Assembly (NCBI GenBank): GCA_937958015.1
Contig: CALGOA010000104.1
Location: 1-44,658 of the forward strand
Origin: an uncultured Acidimicrobiales bacterium
GTDB lineage: Bacteria > Actinomycetota > Acidimicrobiia > Acidimicrobiales > SZUA-35
DNA: 44,658 nucleotides
Reading direction: 5' to 3'
Shown here: positions 31,634 through 40,251 of the stretch, piece by piece
Numbering within the stretch: position 1 is the first letter of the stretch
Layout: every line of letters begins with the position of its first letter
Position numbers and translations under genes: made by a program
The notes under the pieces: model-generated
What the model saw: the letters and a program-made list of their open reading frames with translations, nothing else
Told to the model about the DNA's origin: nothing
Database searches by the model: none

Positions 31634-33394
31634 ATGAGTACCGAACCCGCCACCGGTCGTTATGACCTGATCATCATCGGAGGAACCGCCCCCGGACTGT
31701 CCGTTGCGGTTTCATCACTGCGGTCGGGTCTGGGTCTGATTCGAATCGTCGAGCCGGGCTCGGCTGTTGCGTTTCCCGAAATCGCAGCCGAGAACAATCT
31801 CGACATCGGGTACGGCGAGACCGTTCAGTCGATCGAGAAGGTGGGTGACGATCTGGTCGTCAACACCGATCGCCTGAGCTATCGAACCCGGGCTGCGCTC
31901 GTGGCCCTGCGACCCGAGGACCCGTCGTGGACGCCGCCACTGAACCCGCCGGCCAGCGATCGGGTTCTCACCGACCGCCTGCCGGACCGACTGTCGGATC
32001 AGGACGTACTGATCGTCGGATACACCGACCGCGCCGTCGAGTTGGTAGCCCAGGCGGCAGCGGGCGGAGCGGGTGTCGTTCTGGCGGCAAGTGGACTCGA
32101 CCCGGCGAAACTGTCACCGGCCGGCGATCACATGCTTCGGCGACTCGAGCGAGAGCGTCGAGCCACCCTGCTGTACCGGGCCAACCCTGACTCGGTCGGA
32201 CTGGTCGATGGTTTCCCGATGGCCTTCTTCGAGGACCGCCGCACGCCCGACCTGCAGTTTGACCATGTTGTCTTCGCCGCCCAACGAAGCGTCGAGACCG
32301 CCGAGAACATCGGTGCCTCAGCCGAGGCCACCTCATCTCACCAGTTGTGGTTCGTCGGAGAGACCTCACCCGACGGGGCCAACGTGGCCGCCGGCCACGA
32401 GATCGGCGAACGCATCGCGGCCGCTTGTTTCCCCGAACTTGCGCTAGCGGAACCACCCACCCCAATCGAACGTCGAGCTCGGACCGAGGGGCTGGTCGAG
32501 GAGTTACGCGACGAGCACTACAACGCCACGATCACCTACTTCGAACCGACCCACTCCGACCTCTGGGTTCTGCGGGTTCGCCCCGACCATGGTGACGTTT
32601 CACATATCCCGGGTCAGTACGCATCGTTGGGACTGGGCTACTGGGAGGACCGTGTGGATGACGCTGCCGATGGAGGCCTCGACGACCGGTGGCACAAACT
32701 GATTCGCCGGTCGTACTCGATCAGTAGTCGCATCTTCGACGACAACGGGTATCTGGCCAACGATGACAAGGCGACCGAGCTCGAGTTTTACATCGTGCTG
32801 GTGCCGCCGACCGACGACAACATCCCGGCCCTCACCCCCCGATTGGCGCTGAAGCGGCCCGGGGATCGGATCTATCTCGGCCCCAAGGTTGCTGGCCGTT
32901 ACACGCTGAGCAGCGTGGTCGACCCGGCCTCAACCGTTCTACTGCTCTCGACCGGTACGGGCGAAGCGCCCCACAACGCCATGCTCCTGGAGTTGTTGCG
33001 GAAGGGCCACAGCGGGCCGATCGTCAACGCCGTCAGCGTGCGCAAATGGGCCGACCTCGGATACATGGAGAAACACCGGGATCTCGAACAGCGGTATCCG
33101 AATTACACCTACGTTGCACTTCCCACCCGCGAGGACGACGTGCCCAAGCGGTACATCCAGAGCCTGATCACCGACGACTGGTTCGGCTCGGAGTTGGGCC
33201 TGTCGTTGGATCCCGACAACACCAGCGTCTTCCTCTGCGGCAATCCGGCCATGATCGGTATTCCCGAGAAGGGCGAGGACGGTGAGGAGCACTTCCCCGA
33301 GACCGTCGGCGTCGTTCAACTCCTCGTCGAACGAGGGTTCACCGTCGACCGCCGCAACCAGCCCGGCAACATCCACTACGAGGAGTACTGGTAA
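31634..33394 (+). CDS. fusion of a thioredoxin-reductase-like domain with a ferredoxin-NADP+ reductase domain
   Basis: A 586-residue flavoprotein. Residues 1-275 are TrxR/FAD-disulfide-reductase-like: YDLIIIGGTAPGLSVAVSSL (altered GxGxxG), a second Rossmann strand QDVLIVGYTDRAVELVAQAA and GASAEA...LWFVGETSPDGANVAAGHEIGE near the end, but no CxxC redox motif. Residues about 290-586 are FNR-like: HIPGQYASLGLGYW, RRSYSISS (flavin), LLLSTGTGEAPHNAMLLELL (NADP), SVFLCGNPAMIG and an aromatic C-terminus EEYW. GAGGA 7 bases before the ATG is a good ribosome site. The C-half should reduce ferredoxin or flavodoxin; the N-half role is unknown. Confidence 0.82.
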   Translation: MSTEPATGRYDLIIIGGTAPGLSVAVSSLRSGLGLIRIVEPGSAVAFPEIAAENNLDIGYGETVQSIEKVGDDLVVNTDRLSYRTRAALVALRPEDPSWTPPLNPPASDRVLTDRLPDRLSDQDVLIVGYTDRAVELVAQAAAGGAGVVLAASGLDPAKLSPAGDHMLRRLERERRATLLYRANPDSVGLVDGFPMAFFEDRRTPDLQFDHVVFAAQRSVETAENIGASAEATSSHQLWFVGETSPDGANVAAGHEIGERIAAACFPELALAEPPTPIERRARTEGLVEELRDEHYNATITYFEPTHSDLWVLRVRPDHGDVSHIPGQYASLGLGYWEDRVDDAADGGLDDRWHKLIRRSYSISSRIFDDNGYLANDDKATELEFYIVLVPPTDDNIPALTPRLALKRPGDRIYLGPKVAGRYTLSSVVDPASTVLLLSTGTGEAPHNAMLLELLRKGHSGPIVNAVSVRKWADLGYMEKHRDLEQRYPNYTYVALPTREDDVPKRYIQSLITDDWFGSELGLSLDPDNTSVFLCGNPAMIGIPEKGEDGEEHFPETVGVVQLLVERGFTVDRRNQPGNIHYEEYW

Positions 33395-33438
33395 GCCGAT
33401 GGGTCTGACTCGGACAGAGCGGGACGACATCGCACCGT

Positions 33439-34116
33439 CTACAGGTGTTTGAGTGCCTCTCGTTTGGTGAGGCCCGAGAGACGGTCGGCGTTCTCGTGCA
33501 CATACAGAGCGACGGCTTCGGGGTCGGTGCGGGCGTGCTGGCGTAGAGCCCATCCCATCGCCTTGCGGATGAAGAACTCGGTGTCCTCGGCCCGAAGGTC
33601 GCAGTAGCCAAACAGCCGGTCGGCGTCGATGTCGTCCTTCCACATCAGTTGGTGCAGGATGGCGGACCGGGCGACCCAAATGTCCTCGTCCTCGATCCAG
33701 TCGTCTATGTCGACCTGAAGGGTGCGATCGGCCCGCACGACCGGACCCAACACGTGGACCGCGAGAGCGTCCACCGTGTCCCACCAGGACTTGGTCTGGA
33801 TGATTCGTCGGATTCGGTCGAGATCATCCGATCCGAGTGTCTTGCTCCAACGTCGCAGAAGGTCGCAGGCAACTTGGTGGAATTCCCGCTCGGGTTGCTC
33901 GAAAAGCGCATCTGCAACGTCGAGGAGTTCGTCGGCTGACCAGCTCTTGGCCCTAACCAGCAGAGGTTTGCTCTGCTGTCGACGACCTGGTGTTTTGACC
34001 CCGAGGAACGGAGCCTGGTGTTTCATGTAGGCCGCCATCGGTTCTGCGTCTTCGGCCACCGCCACCGATTCTAGGCGAACTCGCAGATCCCCGATCAGGC
34101 CGTCGATGTCGATCAC
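33439..34116 (-). CDS. AlkD-like DNA alkylation repair protein (HEAT-repeat glycosylase)
   Basis: A 225-residue helical protein like AlkC/AlkD, which excise alkylated bases. Features: AYMKHQAPFLGVKTPGRRQQSK, EREFHQVACDLLRRW, IIQTKSWWDTVDALAVHVLGPVV (Trp-Trp-Asp catalytic region), VARSAILHQLMWKDDIDADRLFGYCDLRAEDTEFFIRKAMGWALRQHARTDP. The catalytic Asp and aromatic residues appear conserved. Starts at GTG with TAAGCT 6 bases upstream. Confidence 0.9.
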   Translation of the reverse strand: MIDIDGLIGDLRVRLESVAVAEDAEPMAAYMKHQAPFLGVKTPGRRQQSKPLLVRAKSWSADELLDVADALFEQPEREFHQVACDLLRRWSKTLGSDDLDRIRRIIQTKSWWDTVDALAVHVLGPVVRADRTLQVDIDDWIEDEDIWVARSAILHQLMWKDDIDADRLFGYCDLRAEDTEFFIRKAMGWALRQHARTDPEAVALYVHENADRLSGLTKREALKHL

Positions 34117-34122
34117 ACCGAG

Positions 34123-34128
34123 AGCTTA
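34123..34128 (-). promoter_or_regulatory. -10 box, leaderless start (TAAGCT-N6-GTG)
   Basis: TAAGCT precedes GTG 34116 of the AlkD-like gene by 6 bases. Confidence 0.5.
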
Positions 34129-34174
34129 CGCGTCGCGCCCTTGACGGTGCTCTCCTCCCGATGAACCATGAGGT

Positions 34175-34540
34175 ATGGCCAAAGCCAAGTACACCGGGCC
34201 CGCCGAGGCACTGGAACTTTACGAAGCGCTTGTGGGTCGTTTCGACGACGTGCAACGACGGGGTGCCGCGAATCCGTACACGTCGCTCAACGGACACATG
34301 TTCACTTTCCTCGACCGGGAAGGGACCCTTGCCCTGCGGTTCTCCGACGACGATCGGGCCGAATTCCAGGCCATCTACGAGTCCGGGCCCTCGATACAAC
34401 ACGGCAAAACCATGAATGGTTACGCAACGGTGCCGGCCGACCTGCTGGAACGCACCGATGACCTGGAGCCGTGGTTCGCCCGCAGCTATCGATGGATCGG
34501 CACGCTGGGCCCCAAACCCACCACGAAGAAAAAGAAGTAG
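34175..34540 (+). CDS. TfoX N-terminal-domain-like small protein
   Basis: A 121-residue cytoplasmic protein. YTSLNGHMFTFLDREGTLALRFSDDDRAEF, then NGYATVPADLLERTDDLEPWFARSYRWIGTL and a basic PKPTTKKKK tail match small proteins assigned to the TfoX N-terminal family. They are unrelated in role to competence here; function unknown. The start ATG follows GAGGT with almost no spacing, so initiation may be unusual. Confidence 0.75.
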   Translation: MAKAKYTGPAEALELYEALVGRFDDVQRRGAANPYTSLNGHMFTFLDREGTLALRFSDDDRAEFQAIYESGPSIQHGKTMNGYATVPADLLERTDDLEPWFARSYRWIGTLGPKPTTKKKK

Positions 34541-34640
34541 CCCGGCACCGACTCAGCCCCCACTCTCAAGTGGTCCATGGTGCCTAACGAGGGCATCGGT
34601 ACGAACTCAATTGGGCCGCGATTCCTGTCGAAGAGAATTT

Positions 34641-36224
34641 ATGGATCGGTCCGAACTTGACGCGCTCATGCTCGCAGCGCGCAAGGCCGCCTTCGAAGGC
34701 GCTCAGTTGGAAGCTCTCGCCGCGATCACGGCCGCACTCGACCTCACCGACGATCCGACGACGCGGGGTGAGTTGCTGCTGACCCGTGCGGTCGCCCATC
34801 AGGTCGACGACGATCCCGCCCATGCCGCCGCCGATGCGCTCGCTGCGGTTGAGGTGCTCCAGGGCAACGGAGCTTGGGGCCTGCGGGCCTCCGCCGCAGC
34901 GATTGCCGCCGGTTTCGTACTGAGGGCCGGTGACCTGGAACAAGCCGTCGACCTTGCCGTCGAATCGATCGTGACGCTCGCAGAACACGAGGACGACGAA
35001 GCCAGCCTGGAGGTGCTGCGGGCGTCCAATGCGCTGTCGGTTCTCTTCGGACGGCTGGCAGCGTTTGAACTTGCAGTCGATTCCGCCAAGCGGGCTTGGT
35101 ACTCCAAGATCGAGGAACACGAGGAGAGCGTTCGGTCCATCGTGGCGTACAACCTCTGCAGTTGTGGGCTCGAACGGCTTCGTTCCCCCGACTGTGGTCA
35201 GACCGAAAAAGAAACGTTGATCGATCTGGTGCGCGAGGCGATCGACTACCTCTGCAATGGGGCGCCAACCGAGACCGCCAAGCGGATCGTGGGACCGGGA
35301 ATGCGGGCCGAGTTGGCCATTCTCGGGCACGCCAATCCCGCCGCAATGGAGGCACTCGCCCGGTTCGAGGGCGACTATGCCGAAGTGCCACCCCAGGTCC
35401 GGGCGTGGCATCAGCTCGTTCGGTCGATCGTCGCGGGCCGCCGCGGCGAAGTGGCGATCGCTGCCGATCTGCTCGACGAAGCCCTCACCGTTCTCCGTCT
35501 TCCGGCGGCCGAGGAGCACAACCTGCTTCGCGCGATGCGGGAACGGGCCGAGATTCGGCGCTTGATGGGTGACATGGAGGGCGCCTGCAACGACCTGTTC
35601 GCGATCGTTGAGCGGCTACACCGGGCCCAGTTGGAACAGGTCGGTCGACTGTCCGGTCAGATCCGACGCCGGGCCGAAGGCGAGATTCAGCGGGCACTCG
35701 TTCGTCAGGAGGCCGCCGACGCAGCGGAGCAGATGTCTATCGACGAGGTGACGGGGGTGAGCACACGACGGTGGCTCGAACGAACGATCACCGAACTGGC
35801 CGATTCCGAGGGCGATGGCGCAGTGATCATGCTTGACCTCGACCGATTCAAGAACATCAACGACACCTACGGTCACTCGACCGGGGACCGGGTGTTGGCC
35901 GAGGTCGGTGCACTTCTCAAGGAGTCGGTCCGCCAGGGCGACATGGTGGCGCGATACGGCGGCGAGGAATTCGTCGTGATCATGCCATCGACGTCGATCG
36001 AGGTCGGTCGCCGGTTGGGTGAACGCATCGGAGACCGCATGCGTAGTCGCAACTGGGGTGACCTGGGGATCGATCAGAATCAGAAGGTCACGATGTCGGC
36101 CGGGGTGTCGGCCGGAGCGCTGAAAGATCTTGGCGCCCTGCTCGAAATCGCTGACAAGTGCCTGTACGAAGCAAAACGAACCGGCCGAGACCGCGTGATC
36201 GCCCACAAACTGATCGCCACCTAA
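34641..36224 (+). CDS. diguanylate cyclase with TPR-like sensory domain
   Basis: A 527-residue soluble protein that should make cyclic di-GMP from GTP. Residues 1-330 are Ala/Leu-rich helices of TPR type (repeated A-x-x-A patterns such as ADALAAVEVLQGNGAWG); a coiled coil spans about 325-365; the GGDEF domain follows (MSIDEVTGVSTRRWLE, MLDLDRFKNINDTYGHSTGD). The active site GGEEF (440-444) is intact, and RQGD at 431-434 is the inhibitory I-site with the usual 5-residue spacing. No membrane helix. GAAGAG precedes the ATG by 5 bases. The signal sensed is unknown. Confidence 0.92.
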   Translation: MDRSELDALMLAARKAAFEGAQLEALAAITAALDLTDDPTTRGELLLTRAVAHQVDDDPAHAAADALAAVEVLQGNGAWGLRASAAAIAAGFVLRAGDLEQAVDLAVESIVTLAEHEDDEASLEVLRASNALSVLFGRLAAFELAVDSAKRAWYSKIEEHEESVRSIVAYNLCSCGLERLRSPDCGQTEKETLIDLVREAIDYLCNGAPTETAKRIVGPGMRAELAILGHANPAAMEALARFEGDYAEVPPQVRAWHQLVRSIVAGRRGEVAIAADLLDEALTVLRLPAAEEHNLLRAMRERAEIRRLMGDMEGACNDLFAIVERLHRAQLEQVGRLSGQIRRRAEGEIQRALVRQEAADAAEQMSIDEVTGVSTRRWLERTITELADSEGDGAVIMLDLDRFKNINDTYGHSTGDRVLAEVGALLKESVRQGDMVARYGGEEFVVIMPSTSIEVGRRLGERIGDRMRSRNWGDLGIDQNQKVTMSAGVSAGALKDLGALLEIADKCLYEAKRTGRDRVIAHKLIAT

Positions 36225-36249
36225 ACCAGACACACCTCCGCTCCTCTCC

Positions 36250-36331
36250 CCCTCCCCCAAAAATCGTCCGGCCAGCACAATCAATGTGTTGCCCCAACGC
36301 CAGATCGCCCGAATGTGTTGGCCCCACGACA
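36250..36331. repeat. 82-bp intergenic palindromic element, copy 1
   Basis: Differs from 37514-37595 at only three positions. Outer arms GGCCAGCACA and TGTGTTGGCC pair with one G-T wobble. It contains two related subunits 29 bp apart (36283-36308 and 36312-36337), each AATGTGTTG then CCCCA and AGATCGC. It begins 26 bp after the diguanylate-cyclase stop. Confidence 0.9.
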
Positions 36332-36418
36332 GATCGCATCATTCGAATGACCAACTCCGGGAACGGTGGCATCAGCCCTAGCCTCAGAACACCATCGTCT
36401 GAAGCAGAGGTCTCCGGC

Positions 36419-37495
36419 ATGAACATCCCAAGCACGATGAGCGCGGTGTTGCTTCACGGCCACGGCGGGTTCGACCAACTCGAGCACCGATCCGACGTTC
36501 CAGTCCCTCAGCCGGCGTCGGACGAGGTGCTCATTCGGGTGGCCGCGGCCGGGGTGAACAACACCGACATCAACACTCGCATCGGCTGGTACTCGAAGGC
36601 CGTCAGCGGGTCGACCGACGCCGGCTCCGACGGGTTCGGCGATGACATCGGAGCGGGCGACTGGTCGGGTGAGGGGTTGAAGTTCCCTCTGATTCAGGGT
36701 GCAGATATCGCCGGCTACGTCGAGGCCGTCGGCCGCGATGTGAATTCGAACCGAATCGGTGAGCGGGTGATCGCCCGTTCGATGCAGAACATCGATGCAA
36801 ATGACCCCACCGCATGCATCACCCTCGGATCCGAGATGAACGGAGGCTTCGCCCAGTACTGCGTCGTGCGGGCCGACATGGCCTGCCGGGTCGACACGGA
36901 CCTCACCGACGTCGAGCTGGGGTCGCTCCCCTGTGCGTACTCCACCGCCGAAGGGCTCCTCGAACGAATCGGGCTTCGATCCGGTCAGCGGGTTCTGGTG
37001 ACCGGGGCGTCAGGAGGCGTCGGGTCTGCCGCCATCCAACTGGCCCGGGCTCGGGGAGCGTCGGTGGTGGCGGTGGCGGCGCAGTCGAAGGTCAACGAAC
37101 TGATCGAACTAGGCGCAGACGCGGTCGTCCCTCGCGGTGCAGATCTGGTCGAAACGCTAGGGACCGAGTCGGTCGATGCGGTGGCCGATCTGGTGGCGGG
37201 ACCTCAGTGGCCTTCGCTGCTGGAGGTTCTGAAGAAGCAGGGATGTTACGGAACGAGCGGGGCCATCGCCGGGCCGATCGTGGAACTGGACGTTCGCACG
37301 TTGTATTTGAAGGACCTCACGTTGGTGGGCTCGACGTACCAAACCACGCAGGTCTTCCAGAACCTCATCGACCACATCGAGTCCGGTGCGGTCCGCCCCT
37401 TGGTGGCCCAGACCTTCCCGCTCTCAGACATCGTGGCCGCCCAGAAGAAATTCCTGGCCAAAGACTTCGTCGGCAAGCTCGTCCTGATCCCCTGA
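36419..37495 (+). CDS. medium-chain dehydrogenase/reductase (zinc-binding alcohol dehydrogenase or quinone reductase type)
   Basis: A 358-residue NADPH-dependent oxidoreductase. GroES-like N-domain: VPQPASDEVLIRVAAAGVNNTDINTRIG, then LIQGADIAGYVEAVG; Rossmann domain: GLRSGQRVLVTGASGGVGSAAIQLARARGASVVAVA. The NNTDIN motif and AASGGVG-like loop favour the quinone-oxidoreductase branch; the catalytic-zinc ligands Cys and His-Glu of true alcohol dehydrogenases are not obvious. ATG 36419 is preceded by AGAGG. The gene is bracketed by two 82-bp repeat elements. Confidence 0.88.
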   Translation: MNIPSTMSAVLLHGHGGFDQLEHRSDVPVPQPASDEVLIRVAAAGVNNTDINTRIGWYSKAVSGSTDAGSDGFGDDIGAGDWSGEGLKFPLIQGADIAGYVEAVGRDVNSNRIGERVIARSMQNIDANDPTACITLGSEMNGGFAQYCVVRADMACRVDTDLTDVELGSLPCAYSTAEGLLERIGLRSGQRVLVTGASGGVGSAAIQLARARGASVVAVAAQSKVNELIELGADAVVPRGADLVETLGTESVDAVADLVAGPQWPSLLEVLKKQGCYGTSGAIAGPIVELDVRTLYLKDLTLVGSTYQTTQVFQNLIDHIESGAVRPLVAQTFPLSDIVAAQKKFLAKDFVGKLVLIP

Positions 37496-37513
37496 GCGCC
37501 CTCCCCCCTTACG

Positions 37514-37595
37514 CCCTCCCCCAAAAATCGTCGGGCCAGCACAATCAGTGTGTTGCCCCAACGCCAGATCGCCCGAATGTGCTGGCCCCACGACA
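37514..37595. repeat. 82-bp intergenic palindromic element, copy 2
   Basis: 79 of 82 bases identical to 36250-36331. Outer arms GGGCCAGCACA and TGTGCTGGCCC are an 11-bp perfect inverted repeat. It begins 18 bp after the dehydrogenase stop. Confidence 0.9.
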
Positions 37596-37602
37596 AAACC
37601 GG

Positions 37603-37941
37603 CTGACGTCGCACAGCTCGGTTACTACTCTCGATTGCATCGTCCGGCACCTTCTCACCGCGTTCCCGTTCCTCGCGGCCGGGGCTGCACTGGTTGGGTA
37701 CGCCGCGTATCAATGGGACCGCAAGCTCGTGACAGCCCGCAATTACTGGGTGGCTGGAGTCCTGGTGTTCTGCGCGATCACGATCATGTCGGCGACATCC
37801 ACCGTCACCGAGGTTCGTTGCCCCGACAACCCGGCGGACTGGTGCCTGTACAACGACTCCACTCCCATGATGGCGGTCTTCGCGATCGGCTACCTGATCG
37901 CGTGCGGAATCAAGAGCTGGTTCCTCTACGCCGAACGCTGA
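37603..37941 (+). CDS. small membrane protein with unclear start
   Basis: An open frame of about 100-112 residues encodes HLLTAFPFLAAGAALVGYAAYQWDRKL, then VLVFCAITIMSATSTV, a Cys-containing loop (RCPDNPADWCLYND) and MMAVFAIGYLIACGIKSWFLYAER: three hydrophobic segments and two loop cysteines. No ATG, GTG or TTG precedes the first helix in frame; the end given (37603, CTG) is the upstream limit. A GTG at 37729 would skip helix 1. Either a rare start codon or a damaged 5' end created when the adjacent repeat element inserted. Family not recognised. Confidence 0.5.
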   Translation: MTSHSSVTTLDCIVRHLLTAFPFLAAGAALVGYAAYQWDRKLVTARNYWVAGVLVFCAITIMSATSTVTEVRCPDNPADWCLYNDSTPMMAVFAIGYLIACGIKSWFLYAER

Positions 37942-38025
37942 CCCCTGTGGCACCGGAAGGCCACGTTCCCAGAGAACGGAACGTTCGGCTTCCGGTTCTT
38001 CGGGCGACCCGATCACGAGCCGAAG

Positions 38026-38116
38026 TGGCGGAAGGTAAGGGATTCGAACCCTTGGTAACACGAAGTGCTACAACGGCTTTCGAGGCCGCCCCATTCGTCC
38101 GCTCTGGCAACCTTCC
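38026..38116 (-). tRNA. tRNA-Ser(CGA), reads UCG
   Basis: Class II tRNA of 91 nt: acceptor GGAAGGT/ACCTTCC, anticodon loop CTCGAAA (CGA), long variable arm GTAGCACTTCGTGTTAC region, T-loop GGTTCGAATCC, G discriminator and encoded CCA (38026-38028). Confidence 0.95.
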
Positions 38117-38229
38117 GCCGGTGAGGGTATCAGCGCCAACGGGTCGCTGTTGACGATTCCTGCGCACGGCGCACCGCCGTGCCTGATTACACAATTACAA
38201 ACCGAGGGCGTCGGTAGACTGGATCAACC

Positions 38230-40095
38230 ATGATGACGATGCACTCCCTTTGGCCCCGAGATCGCGACTCGGTCAAAGATGCAAAACTCGATCGCGAATC
38301 TGCGGCACGAATCTGGCGGTTTGCCAGTCCTTATCGGGGCATGATCCTGGGTTTCCTACTCACCGTCGTTGCCCAGGCGCTGTTGGGGCTCCTCCCGCCC
38401 CTGCTTTTTGGCCGCATCATCGGCGACGTCATTCCAGACAAGAACGAAGGTCTCCTCGGCTGGTACGCCTTCCTCATCGTTGCGGCAGCCATCGCCTCGG
38501 GAGCGGTCGCCCTCTTCGAGCGTTACTGGAGTTCTCGAATCGGCGAGGGTGTCATCTACGACCTTCGCACGCAACTGTTCGATCACGTACAGCGGCTGCC
38601 TCTTGCATTCTTCACCCGCACCCAAACGGGCACGCTCACCAACCGTCTCAATAGCGACGTCATCGGCGCGCAGCGAGCCCTCACCGCAACCCTCGGCACC
38701 GTGGTGAGCAACGTCATCGTGCTCGTCACCACGGTGATCGCCATGGTGGCAATCGAGTGGCGGCTCACCCTGCTGGCCCTCGTGATTACTCCCCTCTTCG
38801 TCGCCCCGTATCGACGAATCGGTCAGATGCTGCAGAACCTCACGCGCAACAGCATGGACTACAACGCGCAGATGAACAGCACGATGACGGAGCGGTTCAA
38901 TGTCAGCGGTGCACTGCTCGTCAAACTTTTCGGACGTCAGGACGACGAGACCCGCGTGTTCAGTGAGCGGGCCGCTTCGGTCCGGGACATCGGGATCCGG
39001 AGTGCACTCCTCACCCGCGGCTTCATGATCATGCTGACCCTGCTCGGGGCAATCGGCACCGCCCTCGTCTACGGGCTCGGTGGCTACTTCGCGATCCAGG
39101 AAGACATCAGCACCGGCGACCTGGTCGCACTCGCCCTCCTCGTGGGCCGGGTCTACCAGCCGCTGACCGGCCTCACGAACGCTCGAATCGATGTGCTCAC
39201 CGCACTGGTCAGCTTCGACCGGGTGTTTGAGGTGCTGGATGCCCCCAGCCCGCTGGTAGATCGTCCCGACGCCAAGGTTCTGCCCCGCCCGGAGGGACGC
39301 ATCACATTCGACGATGTCACCTTCCGTTACCCCGACAGCACCGAGACGATCATCCCCAGCCTCGAAACCCAGAGCTCCACGGTGTCCGACGAGGACAGCC
39401 CTCCGGTCATCCGGAATCTGTCGGTCACGATCGAACCCGGCCAGTTGGTGGCTCTGGTGGGACCATCAGGGGCCGGCAAGACCACCATCACCAACCTCGT
39501 ACCCCGCTTGTACGACGTCACACGCGGTTCGTTGCGCATCGACGATTACGACGTCCGTGATGTCACGCAGGACTCGCTCCGCCAGAGCATCGGTGTGGTC
39601 GTTCAAGACCCGCACCTGTTCCACGAATCGATCCGCGACAACCTGCTCTACGCCCAACCCGACGCCAGCGAGGACGACCTGATTCGGGTCTGCAAAGCCG
39701 CCCAGATCTGGGAGACGATCTCGAAGCTGCCCGGCGGGTTGGACACGATGGTTGGAGAGCGCGGCTATCGGATGTCGGGCGGCGAGAAGCAACGCCTCTC
39801 CATCGCTCGCATGCTGTTGAAGGATCCGGCCATCGTGATTCTTGACGAAGCGACAAGCGCGCTGGACTCAGAGAACGAATCGCTGGTCCAGCAGGCGTTG
39901 GCAAAGGCTCTCGAGGGTCGCACCGCGTTGGTTATCGCACACCGGTTGTCGACCATCACCGATGCCGATCTGATTCTGGTACTCGACGAGGGCCTGCTGG
40001 TTGAGCAGGGCACCCACGACGCTCTGATGCTCAACGACGGCCTCTACAGCGAGCTGTACAACACGTTGGTCCGGTCCGACCTCGAACCGGCGTAA
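38230..40095 (+). CDS. ABC exporter, fused membrane and ATPase domains
   Basis: A 621-residue half-transporter of the multidrug/lipid exporter type that works as a dimer. Six membrane helices lie in residues about 35-320 with the IxxDxxF-like coupling segment LFDHVQRLPLAFFTRTQTG. The ATPase has Walker A GPSGAGKTT (411-419), Q-loop VVQDPHLF, signature MSGGEKQ, Walker B IVILDEATSALD (Asp539, Glu540) and H-loop IAHRLSTI. A short acidic insertion (SLETQSSTVSDEDSPP) interrupts the start of the ATPase domain. TAGACT lies 9 bases before the ATG. Substrate unknown. Confidence 0.94.
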   Translation: MMTMHSLWPRDRDSVKDAKLDRESAARIWRFASPYRGMILGFLLTVVAQALLGLLPPLLFGRIIGDVIPDKNEGLLGWYAFLIVAAAIASGAVALFERYWSSRIGEGVIYDLRTQLFDHVQRLPLAFFTRTQTGTLTNRLNSDVIGAQRALTATLGTVVSNVIVLVTTVIAMVAIEWRLTLLALVITPLFVAPYRRIGQMLQNLTRNSMDYNAQMNSTMTERFNVSGALLVKLFGRQDDETRVFSERAASVRDIGIRSALLTRGFMIMLTLLGAIGTALVYGLGGYFAIQEDISTGDLVALALLVGRVYQPLTGLTNARIDVLTALVSFDRVFEVLDAPSPLVDRPDAKVLPRPEGRITFDDVTFRYPDSTETIIPSLETQSSTVSDEDSPPVIRNLSVTIEPGQLVALVGPSGAGKTTITNLVPRLYDVTRGSLRIDDYDVRDVTQDSLRQSIGVVVQDPHLFHESIRDNLLYAQPDASEDDLIRVCKAAQIWETISKLPGGLDTMVGERGYRMSGGEKQRLSIARMLLKDPAIVILDEATSALDSENESLVQQALAKALEGRTALVIAHRLSTITDADLILVLDEGLLVEQGTHDALMLNDGLYSELYNTLVRSDLEPA

Positions 40096-40121
40096 TCCCA
40101 CCGCCAGCTTCAATCTCCCAG

Positions 40122-40225
40122 CGGTGGCAGCACTACGTGCCGAGTGGTGTCTGTGGCAGCGTGCGGTTGCGAGATCGTGCAGATCCGCTGCCACAGATGG
40201 CTCGTGACACGCAACGCTGCCACCG
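40122..40225. repeat. nested inverted repeats between ABC exporter and flavin reductase genes
   Basis: Outer arms CGGTGGCAGC (40122-40131) and GCTGCCACCG (40216-40225) enclose inner arms TCTGTGGCAGCG (40150-40161) and CGCTGCCACAGA (40186-40197). All arms share GTGGCAGC, so this is a symmetric double palindrome, REP/BIME-like or a strong terminator. Confidence 0.85.
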
Positions 40226-40251
40226 ATTCATGGCGGGCTGAGCCTGACCGG

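Noticed and set aside
32939-33784. 281-codon minus-strand frame spanning the ends of the FNR fusion and AlkD-like genes
   Set aside because: Overlaps two well-supported genes in other frames and its translation is Arg/Gly-rich without recognisable motifs.
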